Assembly (NCBI RefSeq): GCF_022818495.1
Contig: NZ_CP089291.1
Coordinates: 1,909,001 to 1,973,000 of the forward strand
Direction of reading: 5' to 3'
Origin: Fodinisporobacter ferrooxydans
GTDB lineage: Bacteria; Bacillota; Bacilli; Tumebacillales; MYW30-H2
Length of the DNA stretch: 64,000 nucleotides
Shown: piece after piece, positions 8,232-17,107 of the stretch
Layout: each line of letters starts with the position of its first letter
How positions within the stretch are numbered: position 1 is the stretch's first letter
The notes under the pieces: generated by a model
What the model was told of the DNA's origin: nothing
Databases searched by the model: none
Seen by the model: only the letters and a program-made list of their open reading frames with translations
Translations under genes and position numbers: made by a program

Positions 8232-10443
8232 TTTAACACTACAACGTAGTCTATTTTGACCACTCAAGCGGTACTTTTATGACGCTTTTTTCTGTGTGAA
8301 CGGTAGGCTTTGGCGTTTGATTTTTGGTAATACGCAACATCCCGTACCGCTTTTCTGATGGCGGACGGGTCTTGTGTTAGCGCGGCTATGATTAGGATCA
8401 ATGCTTGCCGCATTGTCAAGATGGAATGGCTGTCGCCGTTTTCGTTTTTTTTTTGAAACTGTTTGCGTACTTCCAATACAAATAGATGCGCAACCATCAC
8501 GAGCAACATGTGCCTATGCCAGCCTATGTAGGATCGCGTTTCGTAATGAGCCATTCCGAGAAAGCTTTTACACTCTTGGAAGCTTTGCTCGATTGGCCAA
8601 CGTAAGGTTGCGGCATGGTGCAACTCGCGGACGTCGATGTCTTCTGGAGCATTGCAAACAGCGTATTTGATCCGTCCATCTTCATACTTGCGGATATAGA
8701 GCCAGAGCTCCTCACCATCCTTGCCATCTTGCAGTTCAATAACACGGCAATATTTGACCAACGTACGCACCGGTCCCTTGGAGCCTTCCATTAATACAAT
8801 TTCTTCCCAGGGCAAAGATTCATCTTGTGCAAGGGAAGAGACCGGGACGGCCGGAACAGAAGGAACCAGCTTGGTTGGCGGTTTCCCGCGACCTTTGCGT
8901 TCTGGCAGCGCCCAGTTCGGACGTTCCCGGAATACACGCTGATTGCTGTGGATATCCGCAAAGAACAAGACGGACTCAGGCAGGCCTTTCCGAAATTCGG
9001 CATCGCAGCCGAAAGCTCCATCGCAACCAATCCATTTGAACTGGAAAGCGTGATGTTTTACGGATTCCTGGATCATTTCAAGTGCAAGTTGCGGCTTGGT
9101 GCGAAACTCAGTTGTTTCCGGAATGCCGCATGATGACCAGTACGCCTTGCGCTCACCATCGAACCACGCCTCGGGCAGATACAGCCTGGCGTCCAGCAAA
9201 CCGTAGCCGCCGATCCCGGAATAACCGATGAATACGCCAGCTTGGCAGTTTTCGACTTTCCCTTTGCTGCCGCAATATTGTCGCCAGACGCCTGCAGATT
9301 TGGTTCCTTTCTTGCCAAAATCGGAGCCGTCTATTGTAATCATACCGTTTGGATCGTTTGCGATAGTGCAGACCCTGCTCTGATAGGTTCGCTTCATTTG
9401 CTGGTCATCCCACGGGGCGTCTTTAAGAAAGAGCTGCAGCGTGCGAACTACCTTTTCATCTTCATACCGCAAGGCAATCGGTTCGATGCTTTTGCGATCC
9501 AGGTCGCTAAGCAGCCCTTTGATATAGGTTTCGCCGTTTTGCTGCTGATCACTGCGAGAAAAGCAGGATGAATAGCGATTCAGGTACTCGGACAGAGCAG
9601 ATCCCAAATCGGCGACAGATTGTTCATTTAATCCGGCTTCGGTAAACAAATCCGGACTCCAATCAGGCGTACTTAGCATCATATCCCATACCCTCACACG
9701 CTCCAAATTGGGATTCGGTCGCAGAGGATATTGGGAAATCAGTTGCAGCAGTTTGCGATTTATCAGGTAAAAGAAAACCCCTTTGCGGTTGCCGTGATAA
9801 ACAAAGGTTTTCCCCACTTTGCCAAAGCCGCGAGTTTCACCCAAGTATCGCCAGTTGGCGGCTTTGTAGCAGGTGCCTTGATAGCAAGTGAAATCTACGA
9901 AGGTTTCCACGGCATAGGGTTGATCGCCATAAATCCTTGGCCAGTCACACTGAAGCAGGCGAAGAGATTGTGATAAGATATGAGAAGCCAGATTCTTAAT
10001 GCGAATCCAAGGCAGAATGAGAAAACGGTTATTGTTGACGATATGATTGAGAAGATTAAGTCTTCCAGTTTCTCCCCAACCCAAATAACTGTCCCTTACG
10101 CCGATTTTTAAAGAAGCACGATGAAAGCTAATTGCGGCGATAGGCATGTCTTTAAACAGCACCAGATACTTGATTCTGGGACCGATCATTTTGTCATAGC
10201 CAAGATAATGCCATGTACGAACCATATGGTTCCAGACGCTTTCATCCTCGGTTCCGTTAACCAAGACGAATGAAAGAGGTTGAAAGTCTCTCAACTTCCC
10301 TACAATAGGCTGCTGGTTTGTCCAGTAATCGTACATGCTGCATCCGTCCTGTCTTTGATGTACCCAACGACCGAATCCCGCTTTCAGCATACACTAATTT
10401 CAGGAGTTTGTCTACCGTTTTTAGACTACGTTGTAGTGTTAAA
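8232..10443 (-). mobile_element. Insertion sequence with DUF4338-IS701-type transposase
   Basis: Inverted repeats AACACTACAACGTAGTCTA lie at 8235-8253 and, reversed, at 10422-10440. They can be lengthened by TTT/AAA on the outside, which blurs the ends. A single transposase gene fills the element. I could not assign a target duplication with certainty. Confidence 0.85.
8264..10390 (-). CDS. Transposase: DUF4338 (DruA-like) domain plus IS701-type DDE domain
   Basis: 708 residues. About residues 20-280 carry a DUF4338 domain (YLGYDKMIGPRIKYLV, ANWRYLGETRGFGK). The C-terminal 400 residues are an IS701/IS4-superfamily DDE transposase with IDGSDFGKKG, IGCDGAFG and the glutamate in WPIEQSFQECKSFLGM. 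The gene ends 30 bases inside the left inverted repeat. Base composition is more GC-rich than the flanks, which fits recent arrival. DUF4338 is also found in DruA of the Druantia defence system, but here it belongs to a transposase. Confidence 0.88.
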   Translation of the reverse strand: MLKAGFGRWVHQRQDGCSMYDYWTNQQPIVGKLRDFQPLSFVLVNGTEDESVWNHMVRTWHYLGYDKMIGPRIKYLVLFKDMPIAAISFHRASLKIGVRDSYLGWGETGRLNLLNHIVNNNRFLILPWIRIKNLASHILSQSLRLLQCDWPRIYGDQPYAVETFVDFTCYQGTCYKAANWRYLGETRGFGKVGKTFVYHGNRKGVFFYLINRKLLQLISQYPLRPNPNLERVRVWDMMLSTPDWSPDLFTEAGLNEQSVADLGSALSEYLNRYSSCFSRSDQQQNGETYIKGLLSDLDRKSIEPIALRYEDEKVVRTLQLFLKDAPWDDQQMKRTYQSRVCTIANDPNGMITIDGSDFGKKGTKSAGVWRQYCGSKGKVENCQAGVFIGYSGIGGYGLLDARLYLPEAWFDGERKAYWSSCGIPETTEFRTKPQLALEMIQESVKHHAFQFKWIGCDGAFGCDAEFRKGLPESVLFFADIHSNQRVFRERPNWALPERKGRGKPPTKLVPSVPAVPVSSLAQDESLPWEEIVLMEGSKGPVRTLVKYCRVIELQDGKDGEELWLYIRKYEDGRIKYAVCNAPEDIDVRELHHAATLRWPIEQSFQECKSFLGMAHYETRSYIGWHRHMLLVMVAHLFVLEVRKQFQKKNENGDSHSILTMRQALILIIAALTQDPSAIRKAVRDVAYYQKSNAKAYRSHRKKRHKSTA

Positions 10444-10838
10444 AGCATGTTCCAATACAATAAACAACTTCTAGAAGAAATTTTAAAAATGGATCAATTA
10501 CATAGTTAAAGGAAGGTTCTGTTAAAGTCCAATGTTGATTTTTGATTGTTGTCCAAAGTCCTCGTATACGTTTTTTTTTCGATTATATTTTGATTACAAT
10601 TTTAATCCATTTTTGTTTGCTTTATCGTTTACTTTACGATTACCATTGCTATATTATAAACATTTTTGCAAGAAGTATTTCTACACTTTCAATATGAATC
10701 GAAATAAAGCAGAAGTCTTGCGTAAAAAAATTCAACATTTCGATAATTTTTCTACTTGTGCAAATGCATATAATATATTAGCATTCATACGTAATAGTAC
10801 AACAAGAAGTAGAAATTACAAATAATTGTATTTGTTTT
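10444..10838. other. Non-coding stretch between two insertion sequences
   Basis: A GGTTCTGTTAAAGTCCAATG block at 10514 resembles a typical IS end, but I find no partner or transposase. Otherwise featureless and very AT-rich. Confidence 0.4.
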
Positions 10839-10870
10839 TTCATCTGGCTTCCACATATGATGGGTATAAT
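10839..10870 (+). promoter_or_regulatory. Probable original prsA promoter, now cut off by an IS
   Basis: TATAAT at 10865-10870 lies 26 bases after TTCATC at 10839, and TCCACA sits at 10850. This matches the last two hexamers and -10 spacing of sites A-E, though the first two hexamers are missing. An IS begins 5 bases later, in what would be the 5' leader of prsA. Confidence 0.4.
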
Positions 10871-10874
10871 GGTA

Positions 10875-12240
10875 ACTATAAATGAGCAAAAATACTTACA
10901 AATTTATACAACAAAAAAGTATAGACTGCCTCTAGGCCAGCTTTAATTGTTGCAAAACAGCTTCAATAGGTACTTGATTCTTTGCAGATTCATAAATCCA
11001 TTGGACGTAGTCCACTTTTACTTGCTTTCGTACCATTATAAGTCCATCTCCAAATTTTGAAGGCTGACCTAAACCGATGGTGCAATATAAATGTGTCAGC
11101 GAAAGTAGTATCCAAAGTCGTTCTATTGCACGAATGGAACGAACTTGATATCCATCAAAACCTAGATTTTGTTTAGTTTGCCGAAAGAAAATCTCGATCG
11201 GCCAACGGCGACTATAATAATCAAGGATGGTTTGTGTCTCTAAGGATACATCTGTACACAGAAAAGCATGTAATACTTTCGAATTTTGAAACGCATCCAA
11301 TGGCCAGCAAAGGAGTACCACCGCATTCTCAATGCCATTTAAAGCTCCTTCATATCGATACACCCAATAGGTTGATCCGTTTACGGTCACGAGGCAAACG
11401 TCCTGTTTGGTCACATACGATGCGAAGGTACTAAGTGAAACTCGAATCCCTTTGGGATAGAGAATACGGTTTGTTTTGAGTGCACCAATCAGATGGTATC
11501 CTCGCTCTGCATAAGTATTCATAAGTTTTGGGCATGTATACCATGAATCGACCAATGCATATCCAGAATAAGGTGGAATCGGCATGGTTTTGGCCAAATC
11601 ACAAGCGTCATCAATTTTGCTTTGGCTCGATTTATCATAACGGTGAATATCATGAATGAGAGAATGTTCTCCACATTGAACAATCGTAGCCTGAACTTGA
11701 TGACCCCAAACGGTTTTTCCTTTTAAGTGGGAATGATGGTAGTCTGTTTGTTCGATTGGGTGTTTTGCCTGTGACGAAGGCTTTGTCTTCTCACTAACCG
11801 TATCATCATGAATCACAAAAATAGGCTGTTCTGTTTGTTTGGCATGAGACAAAACAAATGAAAGCGATTCTTGTTTTACAAGTCTTTGGATATACGATTC
11901 GTCCCAAACACCATCCGAGAGAAAGTGTCCAATGGATGTTCGATGACATGAACTCCATTCCGCTATATCTACCACTTTACCACGATACCCTTTAGCGGTA
12001 GCTGCAATAAAAAATTCTTGAATATGCCGCAAGGCAGGCTTTGAAACATATAAGGATAGCCTACGGCTTTTTAAGAAATTGATTATTGCTTCGTGGTTTG
12101 GTATGGTAGTATTATGAGACATTTGTGAATCCTCCAGGTATGGTTTTGTGTGGTAACTTAATCTATACCACAGGAGAGGACAAATGTCTCTATTGTTTTT
12201 AATTGGTAAAGAAATGGAAGCGAATTTGCTCATTTATAGC
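10875..12240 (-). mobile_element. IS4-superfamily insertion sequence upstream of prsA
   Basis: Inverted repeats CTATAAATGAGCAAA at 10876-10890 and, reversed, at 12225-12239. The flanks show a direct repeat TGGTA(A) at 10870-10875 and 12241-12246, the target duplication. Removing the element rejoins a TATAAT box to the prsA leader. Confidence 0.82.
10932..12122 (-). CDS. IS4-superfamily DDE transposase
   Basis: 396 residues from the ATG at 12122, which has CTGGAGG 8 bases upstream; the frame is open to 12233 but that would include the IS end. The DDE triad is visible in FVIHDDTVSEK, ALVDSWYTC and WPIEIFFRQTKQNLGFDGYQ. The frame is intact, so the element may be active. No passenger gene is present. 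Confidence 0.9.
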   Translation of the reverse strand: MSHNTTIPNHEAIINFLKSRRLSLYVSKPALRHIQEFFIAATAKGYRGKVVDIAEWSSCHRTSIGHFLSDGVWDESYIQRLVKQESLSFVLSHAKQTEQPIFVIHDDTVSEKTKPSSQAKHPIEQTDYHHSHLKGKTVWGHQVQATIVQCGEHSLIHDIHRYDKSSQSKIDDACDLAKTMPIPPYSGYALVDSWYTCPKLMNTYAERGYHLIGALKTNRILYPKGIRVSLSTFASYVTKQDVCLVTVNGSTYWVYRYEGALNGIENAVVLLCWPLDAFQNSKVLHAFLCTDVSLETQTILDYYSRRWPIEIFFRQTKQNLGFDGYQVRSIRAIERLWILLSLTHLYCTIGLGQPSKFGDGLIMVRKQVKVDYVQWIYESAKNQVPIEAVLQQLKLA

Positions 12241-12277
12241 TGGTAAGTAAAATGTACAAAGATTAAGGAGATATTTA

Positions 12278-13216
12278 ATGAAACTAAGTCCGACAAATCT
12301 CGCTCTAGGAGCTGCCGTAGGAGCTCTGATTGTAGGGGGTTCTTGGTATTTCACGGCCAATCGCGGGAACGTTCTCGCAACGGTGGACAACACCCCCATT
12401 ACCCGTTCCGTCTTTTTGAAACAACTAGAAAATACAGGAGGATCTCCGACGTTGTTACAATTGGTTTCTGATCAATTGATCCGGGATGGAGCTAAAAAAT
12501 ATAATATCACATCTTCCCAAAGAGACTTGGACAACGCACTATCCCAATTGAAACAATCCCAAGGCATCACAAGCGATGCCCAATTAAATGCGCTTTTAGC
12601 CCAGCAGCACATGACGCAGAAAGATCTGCATAACCTGCTGGAAACCCAGGTTTTGGTGCAAAAAATTGGGGAAAAAGATGTAAAAATAACGAATGCAGAA
12701 ATTAAAGACTATTATGACAAAAATAAAGATCAATTCGCCACACCGGAATCTGTAACCGCTTCGCATATTCTGGTAAAGACAGAAGATGAAGCAAAGAAAG
12801 TGGAACAACGTCTGAAAAATGGCGAAGATTTTGCGAAAGTTGCAAAAGAGGTTTCCATCGATCCCGGATCAAAAGACAAAGGAGGAGACTTGGGTACGTT
12901 TACCAAAGGCCAAATGGTCCCCGAATTTGAAAAAGTTGCATTCAGCTTAAAACCGGACCAAATTAGTGATCCGGTAAAAACGCAATACGGTTGGCATATC
13001 ATCAAGGTAACGGCACATACACAACCCAAAACGCCTACGTTGGATGAGGTAAAAAAGAAAATTATCGATACGTTGAAACAACAAAAAGCGGTTCCACCTG
13101 TACAAGTCATTGCGAATTTAGCCAAAATTTTCAATGTAAACATTAACGATCCTAAGTACTCGGTTGTACTAACGCAAATTCAGAATGCACAACCAACGAT
13201 TAGCAACGGTCAATAA
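12278..13216 (+). CDS. prsA: PrsA-like parvulin foldase, membrane-anchored
   Basis: 312 residues. A single N-terminal membrane segment (residues 7-27) replaces the lipobox usual in PrsA; there is no cysteine. A SurA/PrsA-like N domain covers 30-150. The parvulin domain covers about 155-250, with [35 protein letters not shown] and the closing [10 protein letters not shown]. It should help extracytoplasmic proteins fold by cis-trans proline isomerisation. RBS AAGGAG lies 8-9 bases before the ATG. An IS now lies between the gene and its likely promoter, so expression may depend on IS-derived transcription. Confidence 0.88.
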   Translation: MKLSPTNLALGAAVGALIVGGSWYFTANRGNVLATVDNTPITRSVFLKQLENTGGSPTLLQLVSDQLIRDGAKKYNITSSQRDLDNALSQLKQSQGITSDAQLNALLAQQHMTQKDLHNLLETQVLVQKIGEKDVKITNAEIKDYYDKNKDQFATPESVTASHILVKTEDEAKKVEQRLKNGEDFAKVAKEVSIDPGSKDKGGDLGTFTKGQMVPEFEKVAFSLKPDQISDPVKTQYGWHIIKVTAHTQPKTPTLDEVKKKIIDTLKQQKAVPPVQVIANLAKIFNVNINDPKYSVVLTQIQNAQPTISNGQ

Positions 13217-13252
13217 GATCTATCTGAACCAGTGAGGATTCAGGTAGATCTT
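13215..13252 (+). terminator. Strong terminator after prsA
   Basis: Stem AAGATCTATCTGAA / TTCAGGTAGATCTT, nearly perfect, with TTATT after it. Confidence 0.85.
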
Positions 13253-13513
13253 ATTAAGAATCCTTATTGATCCCTTGATTTTGTCGGCCAAACTTTACTC
13301 CATTATTTTTTGCAACAGCTCACCATCTGTTTGTCGCTGTTTGGTTTTTTCATTCTTGTTCGCCGTTAGAGAGTGACACGGCAACCAAGTATTTAGGAAA
13401 GTACTTTAAAGTTACTATCTTTGGCTAAGGGTTGATCGTAAAAGATGGACTTACAAGTAACGAATATGGATGGATACCGATAATCCATGTTCAAAATAAA
13501 AACGGATGCATAA

Positions 13514-13556
13514 GAAGGGGTAAAGACAACGTTAAAATGTTGTCTTTACCCCCTTC
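13514..13556. terminator. Long perfect hairpin between convergent genes
   Basis: GAAGGGGTAAAGACAAC pairs with GTTGTCTTTACCCC and CTTC around a short loop. It lies 40 bases downstream of the His-rich gene read on the minus strand and may end that transcript, although the T-run is poor. From 13253 to 13513 I see nothing else. Confidence 0.6.
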
Positions 13557-13596
13557 AAAGAACTCCTATCCACGAAATTCAAATAAATCAATATTA

Positions 13597-13842
13597 TTAC
13601 CGGTGATGACCATGACTGTGTTCACCACCATGCTCTCCGTGACCATGACCGTGTTCACCACCGTGCTCTCCGTGACCATGACCGTGTTCACCACCGTGTT
13701 CTCCGTGACCATGACCGTGTTCACCACCGTGTTCTCCGTGACCATGACCATGTTCACCACCGTGCTCTCCATGACCATGACCGTGTCCACCACCATGCTC
13801 TCCATGACCATGGCCAAACAAATCTCGTAATAAACCTGACAT
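13597..13842 (-). CDS. His/Gly/Glu repeat protein, likely metal-binding
   Basis: 81 residues. It opens MSGLLRDLFGHGHGEHGG and then consists of repeats of HGHGHGEHGGE. Almost every second or third residue is His, so binding of Ni, Zn or Cu is likely. It has no signal peptide. The opening MSxxxRxLFG is shared with the His-rich zinc-ribbon protein at 30956-31303, so the two are probably related. The forward-strand reading frame here (Met-Thr-Val-Phe repeats) is the shadow of the repeats. An operator-like promoter (site F) lies just upstream. Confidence 0.7.
   Translation of the reverse strand: MSGLLRDLFGHGHGEHGGGHGHGHGEHGGEHGHGHGEHGGEHGHGHGEHGGEHGHGHGEHGGEHGHGHGEHGGEHSHGHHR
13606..13815 (-). 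repeat. 33-bp coding tandem repeat
   Basis: About six copies of a 33-bp unit, each encoding 11 residues (HGHGHGEHGGE) of the His-rich protein. Copies differ by single bases, so the array may vary in length between strains. Confidence 0.85.
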
Positions 13843-13880
13843 TTACGATCACCTCAATTTTTCTAATGTTTAGCACCTTA

Positions 13881-13912
13881 ACTATACACGTCAATTTTGA
13901 AGAAAGTATGAA
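13881..13912 (-). promoter_or_regulatory. Half operator and promoter of the His-rich gene, site F
   Basis: On the minus strand TTCATA (first base 13912) and TTCAAA (13901) are 11 bp apart, and TATAGT (13886) begins 15 bp after the second. This matches the downstream half of sites A-E. The two upstream hexamers are not recognisable. Confidence 0.55.
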
Positions 13913-14159
13913 GAAAACCTCATGTCCAAGATATTCCTTGATCGAAATGGTTTCCTCAAACATACAACTGAGTGACATTTCTAGAAGGAGATTCTTCGTT
14001 ACAAAGCTGGCACCGCACGGGATTTTCAACCGATTCTCTGTAGTGGCGAGTCCAAACGAACCGTCAGGGTATCCGGAATAATATCTTTGTAACAAGTCCG
14101 ACAATCCATCCGGGATTAATTTAAACAGATTCTGAAAAATCTTGTGTTGCCTGTATTAT

Positions 14160-14315
14160 GCAAATATCAAATACAGCTAAATGTAAAATAATTGTTTTAC
14201 ACACTTCATAATTTCTTCATAAGTTCCTCATTCTTTCATCACAATTTTTATTTATACTCAAGCATACCACCCAGGCAACATGGTTTGATTGCCATATAGC
14301 GTAATCAAATGAGTA
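14160..14315 (+). repeat. Diverged promoter-region repeat, copy 2 (copy 1 at 5214-5365)
   Basis: See copy 1. The -10 here is a better match (TATACT). The bases between 13913 and 14160 hold no supported gene; a short minus-strand CxxC reading frame there is broken by stops. Confidence 0.7.
14205..14258 (+). promoter_or_regulatory. 11-bp-phased operator and promoter, site B
   Basis: TTCATA (14205), TTCATA (14216), CTCATT (14227), ATCACA (14238), then TATACT at 14253. It drives the gene at 14489 and pspA. Confidence 0.8.
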
Positions 14316-14488
14316 TTCGAATATGAAGAATTTGAATAAACGAGTATTTTCAAACTTCTGAATTTTTGGTTGAGAATTTGTATGCAGTATCTGATCATCT
14401 CCAGGCAGAATTCCAATGGAATAAGGAAACATACGTAACGTAAGTTCCTTTTGGATTATTATGTCGTGAACGTATTCGGAAAGGAAAT

Positions 14489-15544
14489 ATGCTGATGTTC
14501 GACCACATTCGCTCGATGTTGACTGGTGAACGAATTTGTTCAAAGGAGCATCTGGACAGTTATAAACGAATTGGTGAGCAAGTATATGAAGTGGAAGTAG
14601 AGATGTCCGATTGCCAAAAGCCGCGAGTGCGGGCATTATTGGCTGCGGCCAAAAGTCTGAACATCATATCGGAAGCACTATTAAAAGAAGTATTTGATAA
14701 TAAACCGGTATCAAGCGTTACACACGAGCAAGCCGAAAAATTTTACGGTTTGATTCCGGATTTGTTGATTGGGATACGTCAAGAAAACGTCATGGACCAT
14801 AGTTCCAAAGTCAAACTTCCGATTTCTTTATCTGATCAAATTGTGTCGGATCGAAGATGCCCCACGCGCCATTTGGCTGGAATGAGGCGGGCGGCTGATG
14901 AAATGGAACGCCTGCTGCAATCATCGATGGAGCGGTTCCGGGCTTCGGATGACAATAAACCTATGCTATTGCGATTTGAAGAAGCACGAATAAAACGGCA
15001 AATTGCGGATGCAATGGTTGGCTCGATCATGCAAGGGCAAAAAGTATCGGAGGAAAGCCATGAAAAAGCGGAAGAAGGATACTGGGATGCGCTTGAAACA
15101 TATTTTAAAATCGCCCAGCAACTGGAAGATCCGAGTATTGCATGGGAAACCGTAAAAAAGCCCCGACATCAGCAAAACAACGATATTTGGCGGATAACAT
15201 CGAGACGTGCCATGCAAGATATTCGTCAATCGGGGGAGTGGGAAGAGGCTGAAAAAGACATTGCCGAGTTTTGGGAAAAACATTCGATTACGGCAATGGA
15301 ACGTGAATATGAAACGATTGTTTCGGAGTTGGAAAACGGAAGGGACATACGGGCAGAAGGCTACTGGAATTGTTGTCCATTTCAACCTGTGTATCGGGTG
15401 TTGCGCGGGCCGCTGGAGATCCTGGGATACACGGTTCCTGCCGGTCACATGTTTGTGTGGGATTACGGAGAAAACGGGCAAGCAGGGCGTTTGATTACAC
15501 AAGCTTCTTTCCAACATGCGGAAAGACAGTATTGTGAAGATTGA
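14489..15544 (+). CDS. Unrecognised protein encoded with pspA
   Basis: 351 residues that I cannot place in a family. It is soluble, charged and mostly helical, without a signal peptide or membrane segments. The C-terminal 60 residues differ in character (YWNCCPFQPVYRVLRGPLEILGY) and end in a compact, aromatic-rich region. It lies 19 bases before pspA and in the same transcript, downstream of operator site B, so a role in envelope stress beside PspA is inferred. An alternative start at 14495 has better spacing to the AAGGAA site. The large open frame on the other strand (14966-16063) is a shadow. Confidence 0.7.
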   Translation: MLMFDHIRSMLTGERICSKEHLDSYKRIGEQVYEVEVEMSDCQKPRVRALLAAAKSLNIISEALLKEVFDNKPVSSVTHEQAEKFYGLIPDLLIGIRQENVMDHSSKVKLPISLSDQIVSDRRCPTRHLAGMRRAADEMERLLQSSMERFRASDDNKPMLLRFEEARIKRQIADAMVGSIMQGQKVSEESHEKAEEGYWDALETYFKIAQQLEDPSIAWETVKKPRHQQNNDIWRITSRRAMQDIRQSGEWEEAEKDIAEFWEKHSITAMEREYETIVSELENGRDIRAEGYWNCCPFQPVYRVLRGPLEILGYTVPAGHMFVWDYGENGQAGRLITQASFQHAERQYCED

Positions 15545-15563
15545 ATCATTGGGGGGAATCCAT

Positions 15564-16244
15564 ATGTCGATATTTGGAAGAATAAAAGACATCGTTCGTG
15601 CGAATATCAATGAAATCATCAGCAAAGCCGAGGACCCGGAGAAAGCTCTCAATTTGTACATTGAAGATGCAATCGAACAATTGCGCCAGTTCAAAGTGGA
15701 AGTGAGCCGCTTTGAAGCAGAACGAATTCGGATTGCAAAAGAGATCCGAACATGTGAGTCGATGATTTCCGATTGGCACGAAAAAGCAAAACTTGCCATA
15801 CGGGAAGAAAAAGAAGACTTGGCTCGCAAAGCGCTTGAAAAAGAGCAGCATGAGCAAGACCGTCTGGAAAAACTGCAACCGCAGTTGGAACAGGCAGAAA
15901 AGACATCTGCCCAACTTAAGGAACAACTGCAGAGCCTTGAGGAAAAACTCGAAGAAGCAAGAGAAAAAAGAGACGATTTGATCAGTAGAAATCGCCTTGC
16001 CGAAACGCAAAAATCTCTTGCAAACGCGGTATCCGGATTGTCCGGCGACGATCCGCTCAGCAAATTCGATCGAATGGAAGAGAAAGTAAAAGCGAAAGAG
16101 GCGGAAGCAGAAGCCGCGAATGTAACACTGCAATCGTCCTTGCGTTATGAATTTGACGAATTGGAAAAACAAGAAAAAAAATCGAAAGTCGATGATGCAT
16201 TAACCAAGTTGCGTGCGGAATTGCATAGCGAATCGAGAGAATAG
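15564..16244 (+). CDS. pspA: PspA/IM30 (phage-shock protein A) family protein
   Basis: 226 residues beginning MSIFGRIKDIVRANINEIIS, the amphipathic N-terminal helix by which PspA binds stressed membranes. The remainder is a long coiled coil (residues 25-190). PspA/Vipp1 proteins form ESCRT-III-like polymers that protect the membrane. The start at 15564 has GGGGGGAAT upstream. It follows the unknown gene at 14489, and operator site B is the probable control point. Confidence 0.92.
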   Translation: MSIFGRIKDIVRANINEIISKAEDPEKALNLYIEDAIEQLRQFKVEVSRFEAERIRIAKEIRTCESMISDWHEKAKLAIREEKEDLARKALEKEQHEQDRLEKLQPQLEQAEKTSAQLKEQLQSLEEKLEEAREKRDDLISRNRLAETQKSLANAVSGLSGDDPLSKFDRMEEKVKAKEAEAEAANVTLQSSLRYEFDELEKQEKKSKVDDALTKLRAELHSESRE

Positions 16245-16285
16245 GGTTGTCTCAAAAGGGTTGCCCCCCATCATTTCACATTGAA

Positions 16286-16317
16286 AACCCGTATTCACTA
16301 GAACAGTGGTACGGGTT
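16286..16317 (+). terminator. Hairpin between pspA and the two-component operon
   Basis: AACCCGTA / TACGGGTT with an inner CACT/AGTG extension. No T-run follows, so termination is uncertain. Confidence 0.4.
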
Positions 16318-16393
16318 AACTGTTTGTAAAAGGTTTTAGTACTATTTCTTTCATGAAAATTAAACGAATAAAAGATCGATCAAGAGGTGTTTG

Positions 16394-17107
16394 ATGAATA
16401 CAAATCGGATACTTGCAGTCGATGATGAGTGGAACATGCGCAATCTAATCCGGATTTACCTTACAAAAAACGGGTTCCATATAACGGAAGCTAAAAATGG
16501 CCATGAGGCAATCGATTTGTTGGAAACACACAGTTTTGATTTGATGATTTTGGATGTCATGATGCCCGATATGAACGGTTGGGAAATATGTGCGAAAGTT
16601 CGTGAAACCAGCCAAATTCCAATTTTGATGGTAACAGCCAGGACAGAGACCAAAGATAAAGTATATGGATTGATGACGGGCGCGGATGATTATGTGGTGA
16701 AACCGTTTGACGCGGAAGAGTTGATGGCACGAGTCTTTGCTTTATTAAGGAGATCCAATGCATTGGAAATTGCAAACTTGCAGCAAATACCGCAAATGAT
16801 TGCACATCAGGAATTAGTCATGGATCCAGAACGTAGGCAAGTGACTGTAAACGATCATCCAATTGAACTTACCATCAAAGAATTTGATGTATTGGTATTA
16901 TTGGCAGAACACCCGCAACGAGTTTTCAGTCGAGAAGCGATATTGGAACGGATTTGGGGGGCGGATTATTCTGGAGGTGAACGTACTGTGGATACGCATG
17001 TGAAAAATGTTCGGCTAAAGCTTCGGGATGGGGGATTATCCTATTCTCCGATCCAGACAGTCTGGGGAATCGGTTATAAATTTCAAAAGCCCGCAGACGC
17101 AAAATGA
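16394..17107 (+). CDS. OmpR/PhoB-family response regulator
   Basis: 237 residues. The receiver domain (1-120) has the acidic pair D10/D11, the phospho-acceptor D54 in MILDVMMPD, and K103 in VVKPFD. The C-terminal winged helix (about 140-235) has the usual IELTIKEFDVLVLLAEHP and GGERTVDTHVKNVRLKL. The ATG at 16394 is preferred over an adjacent TTG. It overlaps the kinase gene by 4 bases. The family binds direct repeats 11 bp apart, just what is seen at five nearby promoters, so this is the best candidate regulator for them. Its regulation of an htrA-like gene would parallel CssRS of Bacillus subtilis. Confidence 0.93.
   Translation: MNTNRILAVDDEWNMRNLIRIYLTKNGFHITEAKNGHEAIDLLETHSFDLMILDVMMPDMNGWEICAKVRETSQIPILMVTARTETKDKVYGLMTGADDYVVKPFDAEELMARVFALLRRSNALEIANLQQIPQMIAHQELVMDPERRQVTVNDHPIELTIKEFDVLVLLAEHPQRVFSREAILERIWGADYSGGERTVDTHVKNVRLKLRDGGLSYSPIQTVWGIGYKFQKPADAK

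Noticed and set aside
13606-13815. Possible CRISPR array (33-bp repeats)
   Set aside because: Repeats are directly joined without unique spacers and keep a coding frame; no cas genes nearby.
13432-13830. Forward frame with Met-Thr-Val-Phe-Thr-Thr repeats
   Set aside because: It is the complement of the His-repeat gene and has no proper start site; codon pattern and promoter (site F) support the minus strand.
14966-16063. 365-codon open frame on the minus strand
   Set aside because: It lies opposite the well-supported pspA operon, is Ser/Phe/Cys-rich in the way of a shadow frame, and lacks a ribosome binding site.
16247-16264. GTTGTCTCAAAAGGG, similar to IS ends
   Set aside because: Single copy without a partner or transposase.
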